Assembly: GCA_947489425.1 (NCBI GenBank)
Contig: CANLDL010000002.1
Coordinates: forward strand, 806,001 to 870,000
Direction of reading: 5' to 3'
DNA: 64,000 bases
DNA from: an uncultured Pseudomonadales bacterium
GTDB lineage: Bacteria; Pseudomonadota; Gammaproteobacteria; Pseudomonadales; Cellvibrionaceae
Part shown: in pieces, positions 8,934 to 18,565 of the stretch
Numbering within the stretch: the stretch's first letter is position 1
Layout: every line of letters starts with the position of its first letter
The notes under the pieces: model-generated
The model's input: the letters and a program-made list of their open reading frames with translations, nothing else
Databases searched by the model: none
What the model was told of the DNA's origin: nothing
Position numbers and translations under genes: made by a program

Positions 8934-10124
8934 ATGAATAAACCGCTTTTACATCTACCGCCACTCTCGCTCTATGTACATATTCCTTGGTGTATTAAAA
9001 AATGTCCCTATTGTGACTTTAACTCCCACACTAGCAACGATATCCCCGAAGAGGCTTATCTCAACCGATTAATAGAAGACCTTCAGCAAGATCAGCACTG
9101 GATAGCTGGGCGTAAATTGCATAGCATTTTTTTTGGTGGTGGCACACCTAGCTTATTTTCGGCCAGATCTATCGGAAAAGTTATCGAAGCTGCCGAAAAA
9201 TTTATTGGCTTTGAAGAAACCATCGAGATAACACTTGAAGCAAACCCAGGCACCTTTGAGCAAGAAAAATTTACTGATTTTTTTAAATCCGGTGCTAATC
9301 GCTTATCGATTGGTATACAAAGTTTCAACCCAATGCACTTAAAAACCCTCGGGCGTATTCATTCGAGTGGTGAGGCGATAAACTCTATTGGAATAGCTCG
9401 TAAGGCGGGCTTTGATAATATCAATGTTGACTTAATGCATGGGCTTCCAGAGCAAACAGTATTGGAGGCAAGTGACGATATTCGCCAAGCAATAGACTTA
9501 GGACCATCACATATTTCTTGGTATCAATTAACGATCGAGCCTAATACCGTTTTTTATAGGCAACCACCTCCATTACCTGTTGATGAAACTTTAGCTGACA
9601 TTCAAGATGAAGGTATGAGCCTATTGAGCCAACATAAATATTTTCAATATGAAATCTCTGCCTTCTCGAAAAATAATAGGCAATCTATTCACAACAAAAA
9701 CTACTGGTCCTTTGGAGACTATATTGGTATTGGGGCAGGTGCTCATGGAAAATTTACCGATACCCAAAACTCTCAAATTTTGCGCAGGCAAAAAACACGC
9801 AAGCCAGAAGATTACCTAAAGAATTCTCGTAACGCCCTGGATACCGAAAGCCAGAATAGCAATAATCTTGTTAAGGTGCCCTCTTATAGGGAAAGCATAG
9901 TTGAGACAGCCGAGTTGCCTTTAGAATTTTTAATGAATGCTTTGCGCCTAAATGATGGCGTACCTAAAACTTTTTTTGAACACTATACGGGCTTACCCTT
10001 GGCCACAATGGAAAAACAGTTAAATCCTTTAATCAAACAGGGCTTAATCGAGCAACTCGATACACGAATAAAAACAACGGAGTTAGGGCAGCGTTTTTTA
10101 AACACGATTCTTAGCCAATTATAA
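8934..10124 (+). CDS. hemW: HemW-like radical SAM protein (heme chaperone)
   Basis: A 396-residue radical-SAM protein. The [4Fe-4S] cluster motif is CIKKCPYC (Cys at about 20, 24 and 27), followed by the FFGGGTPS glycine-rich SAM segment and NRLSIGIQSF. The Cys spacing and HIPWC context are those of HemW, earlier called anaerobic coproporphyrinogen oxidase-like, now viewed as a heme-binding chaperone. It starts 3 bp after rdgB and closes the yggS-to-hemW series. Confidence 0.93.
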   Translation: MNKPLLHLPPLSLYVHIPWCIKKCPYCDFNSHTSNDIPEEAYLNRLIEDLQQDQHWIAGRKLHSIFFGGGTPSLFSARSIGKVIEAAEKFIGFEETIEITLEANPGTFEQEKFTDFFKSGANRLSIGIQSFNPMHLKTLGRIHSSGEAINSIGIARKAGFDNINVDLMHGLPEQTVLEASDDIRQAIDLGPSHISWYQLTIEPNTVFYRQPPPLPVDETLADIQDEGMSLLSQHKYFQYEISAFSKNNRQSIHNKNYWSFGDYIGIGAGAHGKFTDTQNSQILRRQKTRKPEDYLKNSRNALDTESQNSNNLVKVPSYRESIVETAELPLEFLMNALRLNDGVPKTFFEHYTGLPLATMEKQLNPLIKQGLIEQLDTRIKTTELGQRFLNTILSQL

Positions 10125-10204
10125 TGTCTGTTCACCCAAAACCATACTAGTCATGTTATGGTTAGCCCTCGACTTAAGGGCCACCCAAAGAATAAGGAAT
10201 AACA

Positions 10205-11053
10205 ATGGCTAAGCACTTCATCTACGTTTGTTTGGCACTAACAGCCTTTGCCGCCAATTCTATCTTATGTCGCTATGGCCTTGCTCAAGGATGGATTGAC
10301 CCCGCAAGCTTTACATTTATCCGCCTGCTCTCTGGTGCTATTACCTTAATAATTTTATGCCTAGTTAGTGTTAAAAAAGACCTGAAAAAAATTGCTCTCC
10401 CCCAAAAGCAACATTGGTTAGGCGCAAGCTTTTTGCTCATCTATGCTGTGACATTTTCCTTTGCCTATATATCACTCGACACCGCAACAGGAGCGCTGAT
10501 TCTATTTGGTACTGTACAGTTGCTTATGATTAGTACTTCACTCATCAAAGGCCACAAACTCAGCACAATGGAATGGATAGGGTTTTCATTGGCTTGTATT
10601 GGCTTTTTAATTTTAACCTTACCTCATGTCACTCAGCCCTCCTGGTCTGGGTTAATTTTAATGATTATTTCAGGTCTAGGCTGGGGGTTTTATACCTTAA
10701 ATGGTAAGGGCAGTAAGCAACCTTTAATAGATACTGGGCTTAACTTTACTATTGCTACTATCCCAGCAGTATTACTGTTTTTATTTTTTACCGACTTACA
10801 TATCACCACAGCAGGGGTATTAGTGGCCATTGCATCGGGCGCTCTCGCATCAGGTATTGGCTATGCTATTTGGTACGCAGCACTACCACACTTAACCACC
10901 ACCCAAGCGGCCACCTCACAGTTACTAGTACCCATTATCGCCGGGGTAGGCGGGGTATTATTACTAGCGGAGTCACTGAGCTTATCGCTAATTATCGCTG
11001 CATTTTTAGTGCTTGGCGGTGTGTATCTGGTTATTAATGTAAAGGCAAAATAG
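10205..11053 (+). CDS. DMT superfamily transporter (EamA family)
   Basis: A 282-residue inner-membrane protein with about ten hydrophobic helices in two homologous halves, the standard EamA layout. The second half contains the typical ASGIGYAIWYAALPHLTTTQAA segment and ends near helix 10. These proteins export or import small metabolites or amino acids; the substrate cannot be predicted. It is 80 bp after hemW, preceded by a good AGGAAT ribosome-binding site, and followed by a strong inverted repeat at 11099-11132. Confidence 0.88.
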   Translation: MAKHFIYVCLALTAFAANSILCRYGLAQGWIDPASFTFIRLLSGAITLIILCLVSVKKDLKKIALPQKQHWLGASFLLIYAVTFSFAYISLDTATGALILFGTVQLLMISTSLIKGHKLSTMEWIGFSLACIGFLILTLPHVTQPSWSGLILMIISGLGWGFYTLNGKGSKQPLIDTGLNFTIATIPAVLLFLFFTDLHITTAGVLVAIASGALASGIGYAIWYAALPHLTTTQAATSQLLVPIIAGVGGVLLLAESLSLSLIIAAFLVLGGVYLVINVKAK

Positions 11054-11098
11054 CAATGAGACACCAAGAGTAATACTCTGGCCAACTAGAGTCTGCTT

Positions 11099-11132
11099 TT
11101 GCGCATCACCAACTCAACGTAGTGATGCGCAA
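11099..11132. repeat. Perfect 11-bp inverted repeat after the transporter gene
   Basis: TTGCGCATCAC at 11099-11109 is repeated inverted at 11122-11132, with a 12-base loop. It would form a GC-rich hairpin but is not followed by a T run on either strand. It may be a Rho-type or transcript-stabilising structure after the transporter gene, or a regulatory hairpin ahead of lptM. Confidence 0.55.
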
Positions 11133-11191
11133 TAACTTGGCTATTCATTAATCCAACCGTTATACTGCACGCTTAACAGGTTGAATTCATT

Positions 11192-11335
11192 ATGAAAAAA
11201 GTAATTGCTATAATTTTTACAAGTCTTATCGTATTGTCTGCTTGTGGTCAGACGGGCCCTCTTTATCTACCCGAAGAAAACACCTCGGAGAAAAAAGACG
11301 CTACATCCGTAGATAAAGACAAAAAATCCAGCTAA
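11192..11335 (+). CDS. lptM: LPS translocon maturation chaperone LptM / YifL-like lipoprotein
   Basis: A 47-residue lipoprotein. A basic start (MKK) and hydrophobic stretch lead to the lipobox LSAC with the acylated Cys at position 18. It is followed by the family signature CGQTGPLYLP and a charged, Lys/Asp-rich tail. In E. coli LptM (YifL) assists oxidative maturation of LptD in the outer-membrane LPS translocon. Location directly upstream of lysA-dapF is conserved in Pseudomonas and relatives. It stops 22 bp before lysA and is probably in its operon. Confidence 0.88.
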   Translation: MKKVIAIIFTSLIVLSACGQTGPLYLPEENTSEKKDATSVDKDKKSS

Positions 11336-11357
11336 TAACCACCATCGCTAAATTCCT

Positions 11358-12605
11358 ATGACTGATTTTCACTACCAGCAGAGCCAACTGTTCTGCGAGC
11401 AAGTTTCTCTTACTCAAATTGCTGATCAATTTGGCACGCCGGCCTATGTTTATAGCCGCGCTGCCTTTACACGCCACTTTTTAGAGTATCAGCAAGCCTT
11501 GGGCGATCACCCTGGCATGATTTGTTATGCGGTTAAAGCTAACTCTAATATTGCTATCCTTAATGTACTTGCAAAGCTTGGAGCAGGTTTCGACATCGTA
11601 TCAATAGGCGAACTTGAGCGCGTACTAGCTGCAGGTGGCGACCCAAAACGTACTGTTTTTTCGGGTGTGGCTAAAACAGCTGCCGAGATGAAGCGCGCTT
11701 TAGAAGCAGGTGTTTACTGCTTTAATGTAGAATCGAGTCCAGAGCTTGAGCGACTTAATGAGGTCGCCAAATCAATGGATACAATGGCTCATGTCTCTCT
11801 GCGCGTTAACCCTGATGTCGATGCACAAACGCACCCCTATATATCAACAGGTCTAAAAGAAAATAAATTTGGTATCGATATAGAAGAATCTATAAATGTC
11901 TATCAACAAGCCGCAGGCCTATCCAACCTATATATTAAAGGTGTTGATTGTCATATAGGCTCACAGTTAACGTCTATCGACCCTTTTCTCGATGCCCTCG
12001 ATCGCGTGCTACGACTCATTGATCGCCTTGCTGATTTAGGTATTACTATCGAGCACCTAGACTTAGGCGGAGGCCTAGGTGTGACCTATAATGACGAACA
12101 GCCCCCCGCTATTGCAGATTATTTAAACGAAATTAAAACGCGCATTGGCGGCAGGGCGTTATCTTTGGCATTGGAGCCAGGTCGCTCCATCGCTGCTAAT
12201 GCTGGGATATTACTCACAAGCGTTGAGTACTTAAAACCCACTCGCCACAAAAATTTTGCCATTATAGACGCTGGCATGAATGACAATATCCGCCCATCGC
12301 TTTATCAAGCCTGGCAGCGTGCCTTGCCATTAAGAGAACACACAAATGTTGGGGCTTTAAGTTGGGATTTGGTTGGCCCTGTTTGCGAAACGGGTGATTT
12401 TTTGGCAAAAGATCGACTTTTAGCACTAGAGACGGGTGATCGTATTGCGATCATGTCGGCAGGCGCGTATGGTTTTACCATGAGCTCTAACTACAATAGC
12501 CGCCCCCGACCTATCGAGCTACTGGTCGATGGCGACCAAATACATGTTATTCGAGAACGCGAAACGATTGATGATCTGTTACGTGGCGAGAAAATCCTCG
12601 ATTAA
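11358..12605 (+). CDS. lysA: Diaminopimelate decarboxylase LysA
   Basis: A 415-residue PLP enzyme (fold type III) converting meso-diaminopimelate to L-lysine and CO2. The PLP lysine is in MICYAVKANSN (about K60). Other hallmarks are HIGSQL, the LDLGGGLGV phosphate-binding segment, the EPGRS motif, and GPVCETGDFLAKDR with the active-site Cys. Length is normal. It sits in the lptM-lysA-dapF-DUF484 operon. Confidence 0.97.
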   Translation: MTDFHYQQSQLFCEQVSLTQIADQFGTPAYVYSRAAFTRHFLEYQQALGDHPGMICYAVKANSNIAILNVLAKLGAGFDIVSIGELERVLAAGGDPKRTVFSGVAKTAAEMKRALEAGVYCFNVESSPELERLNEVAKSMDTMAHVSLRVNPDVDAQTHPYISTGLKENKFGIDIEESINVYQQAAGLSNLYIKGVDCHIGSQLTSIDPFLDALDRVLRLIDRLADLGITIEHLDLGGGLGVTYNDEQPPAIADYLNEIKTRIGGRALSLALEPGRSIAANAGILLTSVEYLKPTRHKNFAIIDAGMNDNIRPSLYQAWQRALPLREHTNVGALSWDLVGPVCETGDFLAKDRLLALETGDRIAIMSAGAYGFTMSSNYNSRPRPIELLVDGDQIHVIRERETIDDLLRGEKILD

Positions 12606-12628
12606 TATTTTTTGATAGACTAAAAACT

Positions 12629-13471
12629 ATGCGACTTCGCTTTACAAAAATGCACGGGCTTGGCAACGATTTTATTGTTATCGATGCTATTAACCAACGT
12701 GTTAATTTATCGACCGAGCAAATCCAAGCTCTGTCTGACCGCCGATTTGGCGTAGGTTGCGATCAATTGTTAATTGTCGAGGCCCCAAAAAACCCAGATG
12801 CAGATTTTTACTACCGTATTTTTAACTATGATGGTTCCGAGGTCGAAAACTGCGGTAATGGTGCGCGCTGTTTTGCTAAGTTTGTACGTGATAGGCAACT
12901 AACCGGGAAATCAACTATCGTCGTTGATACACTCTGTGGGCGTATGAGTTTAACCATACAAAAAAACAATCTAGTCACTGTCGATATGGGTATACCCGTA
13001 CTTAACCCTAGCGATATCCCCTATATTGCTAGCCTGCGACAGACAACATACCCACTCAAGCTGTCCGATAGTATTATTTATATAAGCGCAGTCTCTATGG
13101 GTAACCCCCATGCCGTTACCGTTGTTGATGATGTCTCCACAGCACAAGTCGAGACCCAAGGTCCTGAGGTAGAAGCCCATAGCGACTTCCCTAATAAAGT
13201 TAATGCGGGGTTTATGGCGATTAAATCACGAAAGGAAATAGACTTACGTGTTTATGAACGTGGTGTTGGCGAAACACTCGCTTGCGGCACTGGGGCTTGT
13301 GCTGCCGTGGTTGCTGGGCGCTTGCAAAAACAACTCGACAGTAACGTTGTTGTTAATTTACCTGGCGGCGCATTAACGATAGAGTGGGCGGGAGAAGGGC
13401 ATTCCGTTATGATGAGTGGGCCTGCGACCTCAGTGTTTCATGGACAGGTAACGATAAGTAATCATATATAA
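12629..13471 (+). CDS. dapF: Diaminopimelate epimerase DapF
   Basis: A 280-residue PLP-independent epimerase that interconverts LL- and meso-diaminopimelate for lysine and peptidoglycan synthesis. The two catalytic cysteines are visible in ENCGNGARC (about C75) and LACGTGACA (about C219). The N terminus (FTKMHGLGNDF) is diagnostic. It lies 23 bp after lysA, so the two last steps of the lysine pathway are cotranscribed. Confidence 0.97.
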   Translation: MRLRFTKMHGLGNDFIVIDAINQRVNLSTEQIQALSDRRFGVGCDQLLIVEAPKNPDADFYYRIFNYDGSEVENCGNGARCFAKFVRDRQLTGKSTIVVDTLCGRMSLTIQKNNLVTVDMGIPVLNPSDIPYIASLRQTTYPLKLSDSIIYISAVSMGNPHAVTVVDDVSTAQVETQGPEVEAHSDFPNKVNAGFMAIKSRKEIDLRVYERGVGETLACGTGACAAVVAGRLQKQLDSNVVVNLPGGALTIEWAGEGHSVMMSGPATSVFHGQVTISNHI

Positions 13472-13506
13472 TAACGATAAATAAAAATTAAACAGCATAT
13501 ATAACT

Positions 13507-14229
13507 ATGACTCAGCCAAGTGAACCCTCGAATATACCCGTACTTACCGCATTGACCGATGAGCAAGTCAGCGAGTATCTACGATCGCATCCCGATTTTT
13601 GGAGTGACAAGCTTGAGCTGTTAGCCGAAATTAAACTACCCCATGATGCGGGTGGGCAAACTGTATCATTGATTGAACGACAAGTCGCAGTGCTGCGAAA
13701 ACGTAACGTCGAGGTACGCCACAGGCTCAACCAACTTATTGAAAATGCTCGTAAAAATGATGTGCTTTTTGAAAAAACAAAACGCTTAACACTAAGCTTG
13801 CTAAGTACGCAACAGTTAGATGATTGCCTCGATGCACTTTTCTTTGGGCTGCAGCATGAATTTGATATTCACTTTTCACAAGTGCTTATTATTTCTGAAA
13901 TGGCTCAAAATATTTCGGTGCCAGCTAACAAACAAGCACGCCTTGTCGAGCAGTCACAAGTTGATGAATACCTACCTAAAATTATAAAAAACCGCCGAGC
14001 TATTTGTGGACAACTTGATAAGAGTGAAAAAGACTTTATCTTTGGTTCAAAGGCAAGTGAGATAGGATCGACAGCCATTGCGCCACTATATTTTGAGAAC
14101 CAAACTATCGGTGCTATTGCTATTGCAAATAGAGACCCTGACTTTTATCGCTCTAGCATGAATACTTTATTCTTAAATTATATTGCTGATATATTAAGTC
14201 GCTTACTACTTGGTTATTTAGAAAAATAA
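13507..14229 (+). CDS. DUF484 family protein
   Basis: A 240-residue cytosolic protein. It has a short N-terminal helical segment (VSEYLRSHPDFW, a DUF484 hallmark), then a probable coiled coil through RQVAVLRKRNVEVRHRLNQL. A GAF-like domain follows from about residue 90 to 235 (GSTAIAPLYFENQTIGAIAI and ANRDPDFYRSSM). Function is unknown. In many gammaproteobacteria it stands between dapF and xerC; here the following gene is not xerC. Confidence 0.9.
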   Translation: MTQPSEPSNIPVLTALTDEQVSEYLRSHPDFWSDKLELLAEIKLPHDAGGQTVSLIERQVAVLRKRNVEVRHRLNQLIENARKNDVLFEKTKRLTLSLLSTQQLDDCLDALFFGLQHEFDIHFSQVLIISEMAQNISVPANKQARLVEQSQVDEYLPKIIKNRRAICGQLDKSEKDFIFGSKASEIGSTAIAPLYFENQTIGAIAIANRDPDFYRSSMNTLFLNYIADILSRLLLGYLEK

Positions 14230-14259
14230 TATTTTTGTTGCATCAGACAGTTATAGGAA

Positions 14260-15510
14260 ATGACCTTGGACCATAAGTTGGACTATAAAAATAAAGCATT
14301 ATGTAAAGTAAGAACAATTACCACTTTTTTATCTCTAACTCCGAACAAAAACGACTGGAAAAAAAATATACAAGAAGCGTCTACTTTTTGTATAGAGCTT
14401 TTAAAGCAATTTGAAAAAAACAAATATACTGTCCAATCGATTCGCATCGTAACCAACCGCTTTGGCGAATACCTCAATACCAACAGCATTGATACAGCCC
14501 GAGAAGATTTAACTTTTCTCACTCAGCTATTAGATGCGATAGAATCTAGTGACATACGTATTCGGTTTGCTATTGGTGAAGCCAAAACAAAAAAAGAAAT
14601 TCAATTACTGCCACTGTTAATCAAAGAGTTTGGTGATCTATGTAATGCCTGCGTCAATATAGAGCCTGACGAATTTGGTATTTTAGATAATGAAATGATC
14701 AACGTTGCGGCGAGTACAGTTAAAGAAATAAGCCGGATTACTGAGCGCGGAGAAGGTAATTTTAACTTTACAGTTAACTTTAACTGCAAACCGCTTATTC
14801 CTTATTTTCCTGCAAGCTATCATCAGAGCAAACTAGGTAGGCAATTTGTTATTGGTTTAGAAACACCCGACTTATTACTCAATGCACTACAAAGTGTTAA
14901 CCGTACACTTGACCATAAAAATCATAATGAAAAATATAGTGCCTACTATGATGTAATGTCTACTGCACTTAATTACCATGCCGCCGAAATCAACAACATT
15001 ATTAAAAATTCGTCAACCAATAGCACCTTTGTCTTTGCTGGAATAGATAGCTCTGCTGCGCCCTCAAAAGACTGCACGAGTATGGCAAGTATTTATGAAG
15101 AAATGGGGGTTGAATATTTTGGCTCATCAGGCACTGTCGAAGCCTCATCACTATTGACCCGAGTGTTTAAGTCAGTCAAAGATATTGAGCTAGTTGGATT
15201 CTCTGGACTGATGCTTGCCCTGACAGAAGATACTGGCCTTGCACAAGGCAGTATAAATTCACACTTTGATATTCGATCGCTATTAACCTATAGCGCTGTT
15301 TGCGGTATTGGTTTAGATACTGTGCCAATTCCTGGTGACACGTCATTAAACAAAATAGCTGGGTTGATGAGAGATACCGGCACCATGGCTTATCGATTGA
15401 ACAAGCCTTTAACCGTACGTGTTTTTCCCGTACCGGGCCTAAAAGCAGGTGATTTAACAGCCTTTGAAAGCGATGACTTATGTAACTGCACTGTATTAGC
15501 AGTGCCTTAA
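14260..15510 (+). CDS. DUF711 family protein
   Basis: A 416-residue protein resembling the DUF711/UPF0210 family. Recognisable segments are KVRTITTFLSL at the start, IRIVTNRFGEYL, FNCKPLIPYFPASYH, FVIGLETPDLLLNAL and AVCGIGLDTVPIPGD near the C terminus. Family function is not established. The ATG at 14260 is only one base after its AGGA motif; a TTG at 14266 has a better spacing of 7 and may be the real start. It follows DUF484 by 30 bp, where xerC is expected in relatives, and ends at a convergent terminator. Confidence 0.8.
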   Translation: MTLDHKLDYKNKALCKVRTITTFLSLTPNKNDWKKNIQEASTFCIELLKQFEKNKYTVQSIRIVTNRFGEYLNTNSIDTAREDLTFLTQLLDAIESSDIRIRFAIGEAKTKKEIQLLPLLIKEFGDLCNACVNIEPDEFGILDNEMINVAASTVKEISRITERGEGNFNFTVNFNCKPLIPYFPASYHQSKLGRQFVIGLETPDLLLNALQSVNRTLDHKNHNEKYSAYYDVMSTALNYHAAEINNIIKNSSTNSTFVFAGIDSSAAPSKDCTSMASIYEEMGVEYFGSSGTVEASSLLTRVFKSVKDIELVGFSGLMLALTEDTGLAQGSINSHFDIRSLLTYSAVCGIGLDTVPIPGDTSLNKIAGLMRDTGTMAYRLNKPLTVRVFPVPGLKAGDLTAFESDDLCNCTVLAVP

Positions 15511-15576
15511 AACATTAATTATCGATGCCTCCATTTATTAGCACTTAGCATCTCTTTAAATAAAGCTCTCACCCAT

Positions 15577-15617
15577 AAAAAAACACTTAGCCTTTTTGAT
15601 AAAAAGCTAAGCGTTTA
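15577..15617. terminator. Bidirectional terminator between the DUF711 gene and the SutA-like gene
   Basis: An imperfect hairpin with arms CTTAGCCTTTTT and AAAAAGCTAAG (one bulge), flanked by A-rich and T-rich tracts, lies between two convergent genes. It can act as an intrinsic terminator in both directions. Confidence 0.7.
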
Positions 15618-15634
15618 TATTGTATAAACTTATT

Positions 15635-15856
15635 TTAGATAGGCTGGCTACCGTAATTACTGGTTGGTTTTTGAGGAGGATCAGCCATTACATTTTGATC
15701 AATTAGGCTAATGCGACCACCGGAATCCAAAAATGCCTCAATCTGTGCATTTAGCGCATCGCGCTCCATCTGCTTACGTGCTGTTGCTGACTCCACAGCA
15801 TCCATACTGGCAGTGATATCAACAACGTTGTCACTAAGAGTAGTTTCTTCTGTCAT
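15635..15856 (-). CDS. SutA-like transcriptional regulator
   Basis: A 73-residue acidic protein. The C-terminal half (ERDALNAQIEAFLDSGGRIS, then MADPPQKP and YGSQPI) closely resembles, from memory, the conserved region of SutA, the small RNA polymerase-binding protein of Pseudomonas that raises rRNA and housekeeping transcription in slow growth. SutA has an acidic disordered N terminus, and the first 25 residues here are also acidic and polar. I start at the ATG at 15856 because GGAG lies 6 bases upstream; an ATG 30 bases further out lacks such a site. It lies beside glnK-amtB. Confidence 0.65.
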   Translation of the reverse strand: MTEETTLSDNVVDITASMDAVESATARKQMERDALNAQIEAFLDSGGRISLIDQNVMADPPQKPTSNYGSQPI

Positions 15857-16102
15857 GTTTAACTCCACAATCTGCAATTCAAACAATAGCTAACTAGTTA
15901 TAGTCTATATAACGGCAGCAGGAGAGATAATTGAAGTTTATTTTTAGTTTTTTTTGTTATCGGCGAGAAAAAGCTAAATACTCTAAGTAATAAGCTCAAA
16001 TGCAAACAATAGTGCGTACAATTATTACGCAGAAATAAAGCTCTACAAAACGTTGTGCTTAAATAAACATCAATGTTTATAGAGCTTACTAGATAGCTAG
16101 GA

Positions 16103-16459
<357 letters not shown>

Positions 16460-16548
16460 TTATATTATATGAATCACTAATGTCGAGCATAACAGCAATC
16501 GTAAATAATGCCCATAGTTGTTGGGGATACTAAGCAGTGCTCCAATAA

Positions 16549-16577
16549 AAAAGGCTCAATGAAACAAAGAGCCTTTT
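16549..16577 (-). terminator. Intrinsic terminator of the glnK-amtB transcript
   Basis: Nine-base arms AAAAGGCTC (16549-16557) and GAGCCTTTT (16569-16577) form a hairpin. Read on the minus strand it is followed by a run of Ts, in the right place to end the glnK-amtB message. Confidence 0.8.
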
Positions 16578-16584
16578 CGATTAA

Positions 16585-16632
16585 TACTCTATTGAAAATA
16601 GAGTAAGTGCCAACAAACTATCTATTGGCACT
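16585..16632. repeat. Two further tandem hairpins downstream of amtB
   Basis: A perfect 9-bp inverted repeat (TACTCTATT, 16585-16593, with its complement at 16597-16605, loop GAA) is immediately followed by an 8-bp one (AGTGCCAA, 16606-16613, with TTGGCACT at 16625-16632). With the terminator at 16549-16577 they make three adjacent hairpins in the 73 bp after the amtB stop. Confidence 0.6.
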
Positions 16633-16650
16633 GCTCCATTATGCTTACAA

Positions 16651-17907
16651 TTACTTGCTTGAGAATTCTGGGTAAGCTTCCATACCACACTCAGAGATAT
16701 CAACACCGTCGAACTCTTCTTCTTCGCTAACGCGGATACCGATAATTGCTTTAATAATTAGCCAAACAATTATGCTGGTTACAAATACCCAAACGAAGAT
16801 AGTCAATAGGCCAACGATTTGACCAGAGAAGCTCGCATCACCGAAGATCGCTACTGCAAGCACACCAAAGATACCAACCGTTCCGTGTACAGAGATTGCA
16901 CCAACAGGATCATCAATCTTCATTTTATCAAGAGCAAGGATACTAAATACAACCAATACGCCACCAATAGCACCAATAATGGTCGAAACAAGCGCAGATT
17001 GTGATGCAGGGTCAGCGGTAATTGCAACTAGGCCTGCTAGCGCACCGTTAAGTGCCATCGTTAAATCCGCCTTACCAAAAATAATACGCGCAACAAGTAG
17101 TGCAGCAATCAAGCCACCCGATGCAGCAGCATTAGTATTCATAAACACGTTAGCCACTTCGTTAGAAACAGCAATACCACCTAGTTTAAGAGTAGAACCA
17201 CCGTTAAAACCAAACCAACCCATCCATAAAATGAATGTACCTAAGGTAGCGAGTGGTAAATTAGCACCAGGAATCGCGTTTACTTGCCCGTTTGCTCCAT
17301 ATTTACCTTTACGTGGACCAAGGATTAACACACCTGCAAGTGCAGCTGCAGCACCAGCCATATGTACGATACCCGAACCCGCATAGTCACTGTAATCTAG
17401 TTCAAAAAGACCGAAAACAGACTTACCACCCCAAGTCCAACCACCTTCAAGTGGATAAATGAAACCCGTCATCACAACCGCAAAGGCTAAAAATGCCCAA
17501 AGTTTCATACGCTCAGCAACCGCACCCGATACAATCGACATCGCTGTTGCAACAAAGACAACTTGGAAGAAGAAGTCAGAGGCACGAGAATACACAGAAT
17601 CGCCATCAAAACCGTTCTCGGCAGAAGCAGCTAGTGCAGCAGCAACATCAATACCGCCCGTTGTTGCAACTTCTGATAGGAAAAGGCCACCGTCATACAT
17701 TAGGTCATAACCGCAAACCATGTACATAGTGCAAGCAATCGCAAATAGCGCGACATTTTTCGTTAGAATTTCAGTGGTATTTTTAGCGCGAACAAGACCC
17801 GCCTCTAGCATGGCGAAACCTGCCGCCATCCACATAACCAGTGCGCCACAAATTAGAAAATAAAAAGTATCTAAGGCGTACTGTAACTCAAAAATTTGGT
17901 TTTCCAT
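16651..17907 (-). CDS. amtB: Ammonium transporter Amt
   Basis: A 418-residue Amt/Rh family channel with about eleven membrane helices. It starts directly with the first helix region (no long signal peptide) and includes the MWMAAGFAMLEAGLVRAKN and GAAAALAGVLILGPRKGKYG segments, FNGGSTL, and the late ISVHGTVGIFGVLAVAIFG segment that carries one of the pore histidines. It conducts ammonium across the inner membrane and is gated by GlnK binding. It is 73 bp downstream of a glnK gene, as in E. coli, with another P-II gene after it. Confidence 0.96.
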   Translation of the reverse strand: MENQIFELQYALDTFYFLICGALVMWMAAGFAMLEAGLVRAKNTTEILTKNVALFAIACTMYMVCGYDLMYDGGLFLSEVATTGGIDVAAALAASAENGFDGDSVYSRASDFFFQVVFVATAMSIVSGAVAERMKLWAFLAFAVVMTGFIYPLEGGWTWGGKSVFGLFELDYSDYAGSGIVHMAGAAAALAGVLILGPRKGKYGANGQVNAIPGANLPLATLGTFILWMGWFGFNGGSTLKLGGIAVSNEVANVFMNTNAAASGGLIAALLVARIIFGKADLTMALNGALAGLVAITADPASQSALVSTIIGAIGGVLVVFSILALDKMKIDDPVGAISVHGTVGIFGVLAVAIFGDASFSGQIVGLLTIFVWVFVTSIIVWLIIKAIIGIRVSEEEEFDGVDISECGMEAYPEFSSK

Positions 17908-17980
17908 TTCTACTCTCCAAATGGTTACATTGTGTTAATTAAACTATTAAAAATTATTATTGGTATCGTGTTGTTCGATA

Positions 17981-18361
<381 letters not shown>

Positions 18362-18469
18362 TTAAGTATTTTTGTGATTGCTGACCCATTAAGCCAGACA
18401 ACCGAGTATTCCTTATCTTTTAAGCTCTTTTCATCGATTCTTTAGAACTCAACGAATGGCCACTTAAAA

Positions 18470-18485
18470 GCAAGGCTTATACCAA
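18470..18485 (-). promoter_or_regulatory. Sigma-54 (-24/-12) promoter of glnK-amtB
   Basis: On the minus strand the sequence reads TTGGTATAAGCCTTGC. It has the invariant GG and GC separated by exactly ten bases and fits TGGYRYR-N4-TTGC. Transcription would start about 12 bases downstream, near 18458, leaving a leader of about 140 bases before the glnK ATG at 18319. Nitrogen-regulated glnK-amtB operons are classically sigma-54 dependent. Confidence 0.8.
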
Positions 18486-18565
18486 ATTTAAAAAGTACTT
18501 ATAAAACAAGTAGTTAATAGTATTTTTGTTTGGAAATACAGGTTAAGAATTAACTAACAAGGAGC

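Noticed and set aside
16819..17729. Plus-strand ORFs opposite amtB
   Set aside because: They are antisense to a clear transporter gene, rich in Pro/Thr/Ala from the shadow frame, and lack ribosome-binding sites.
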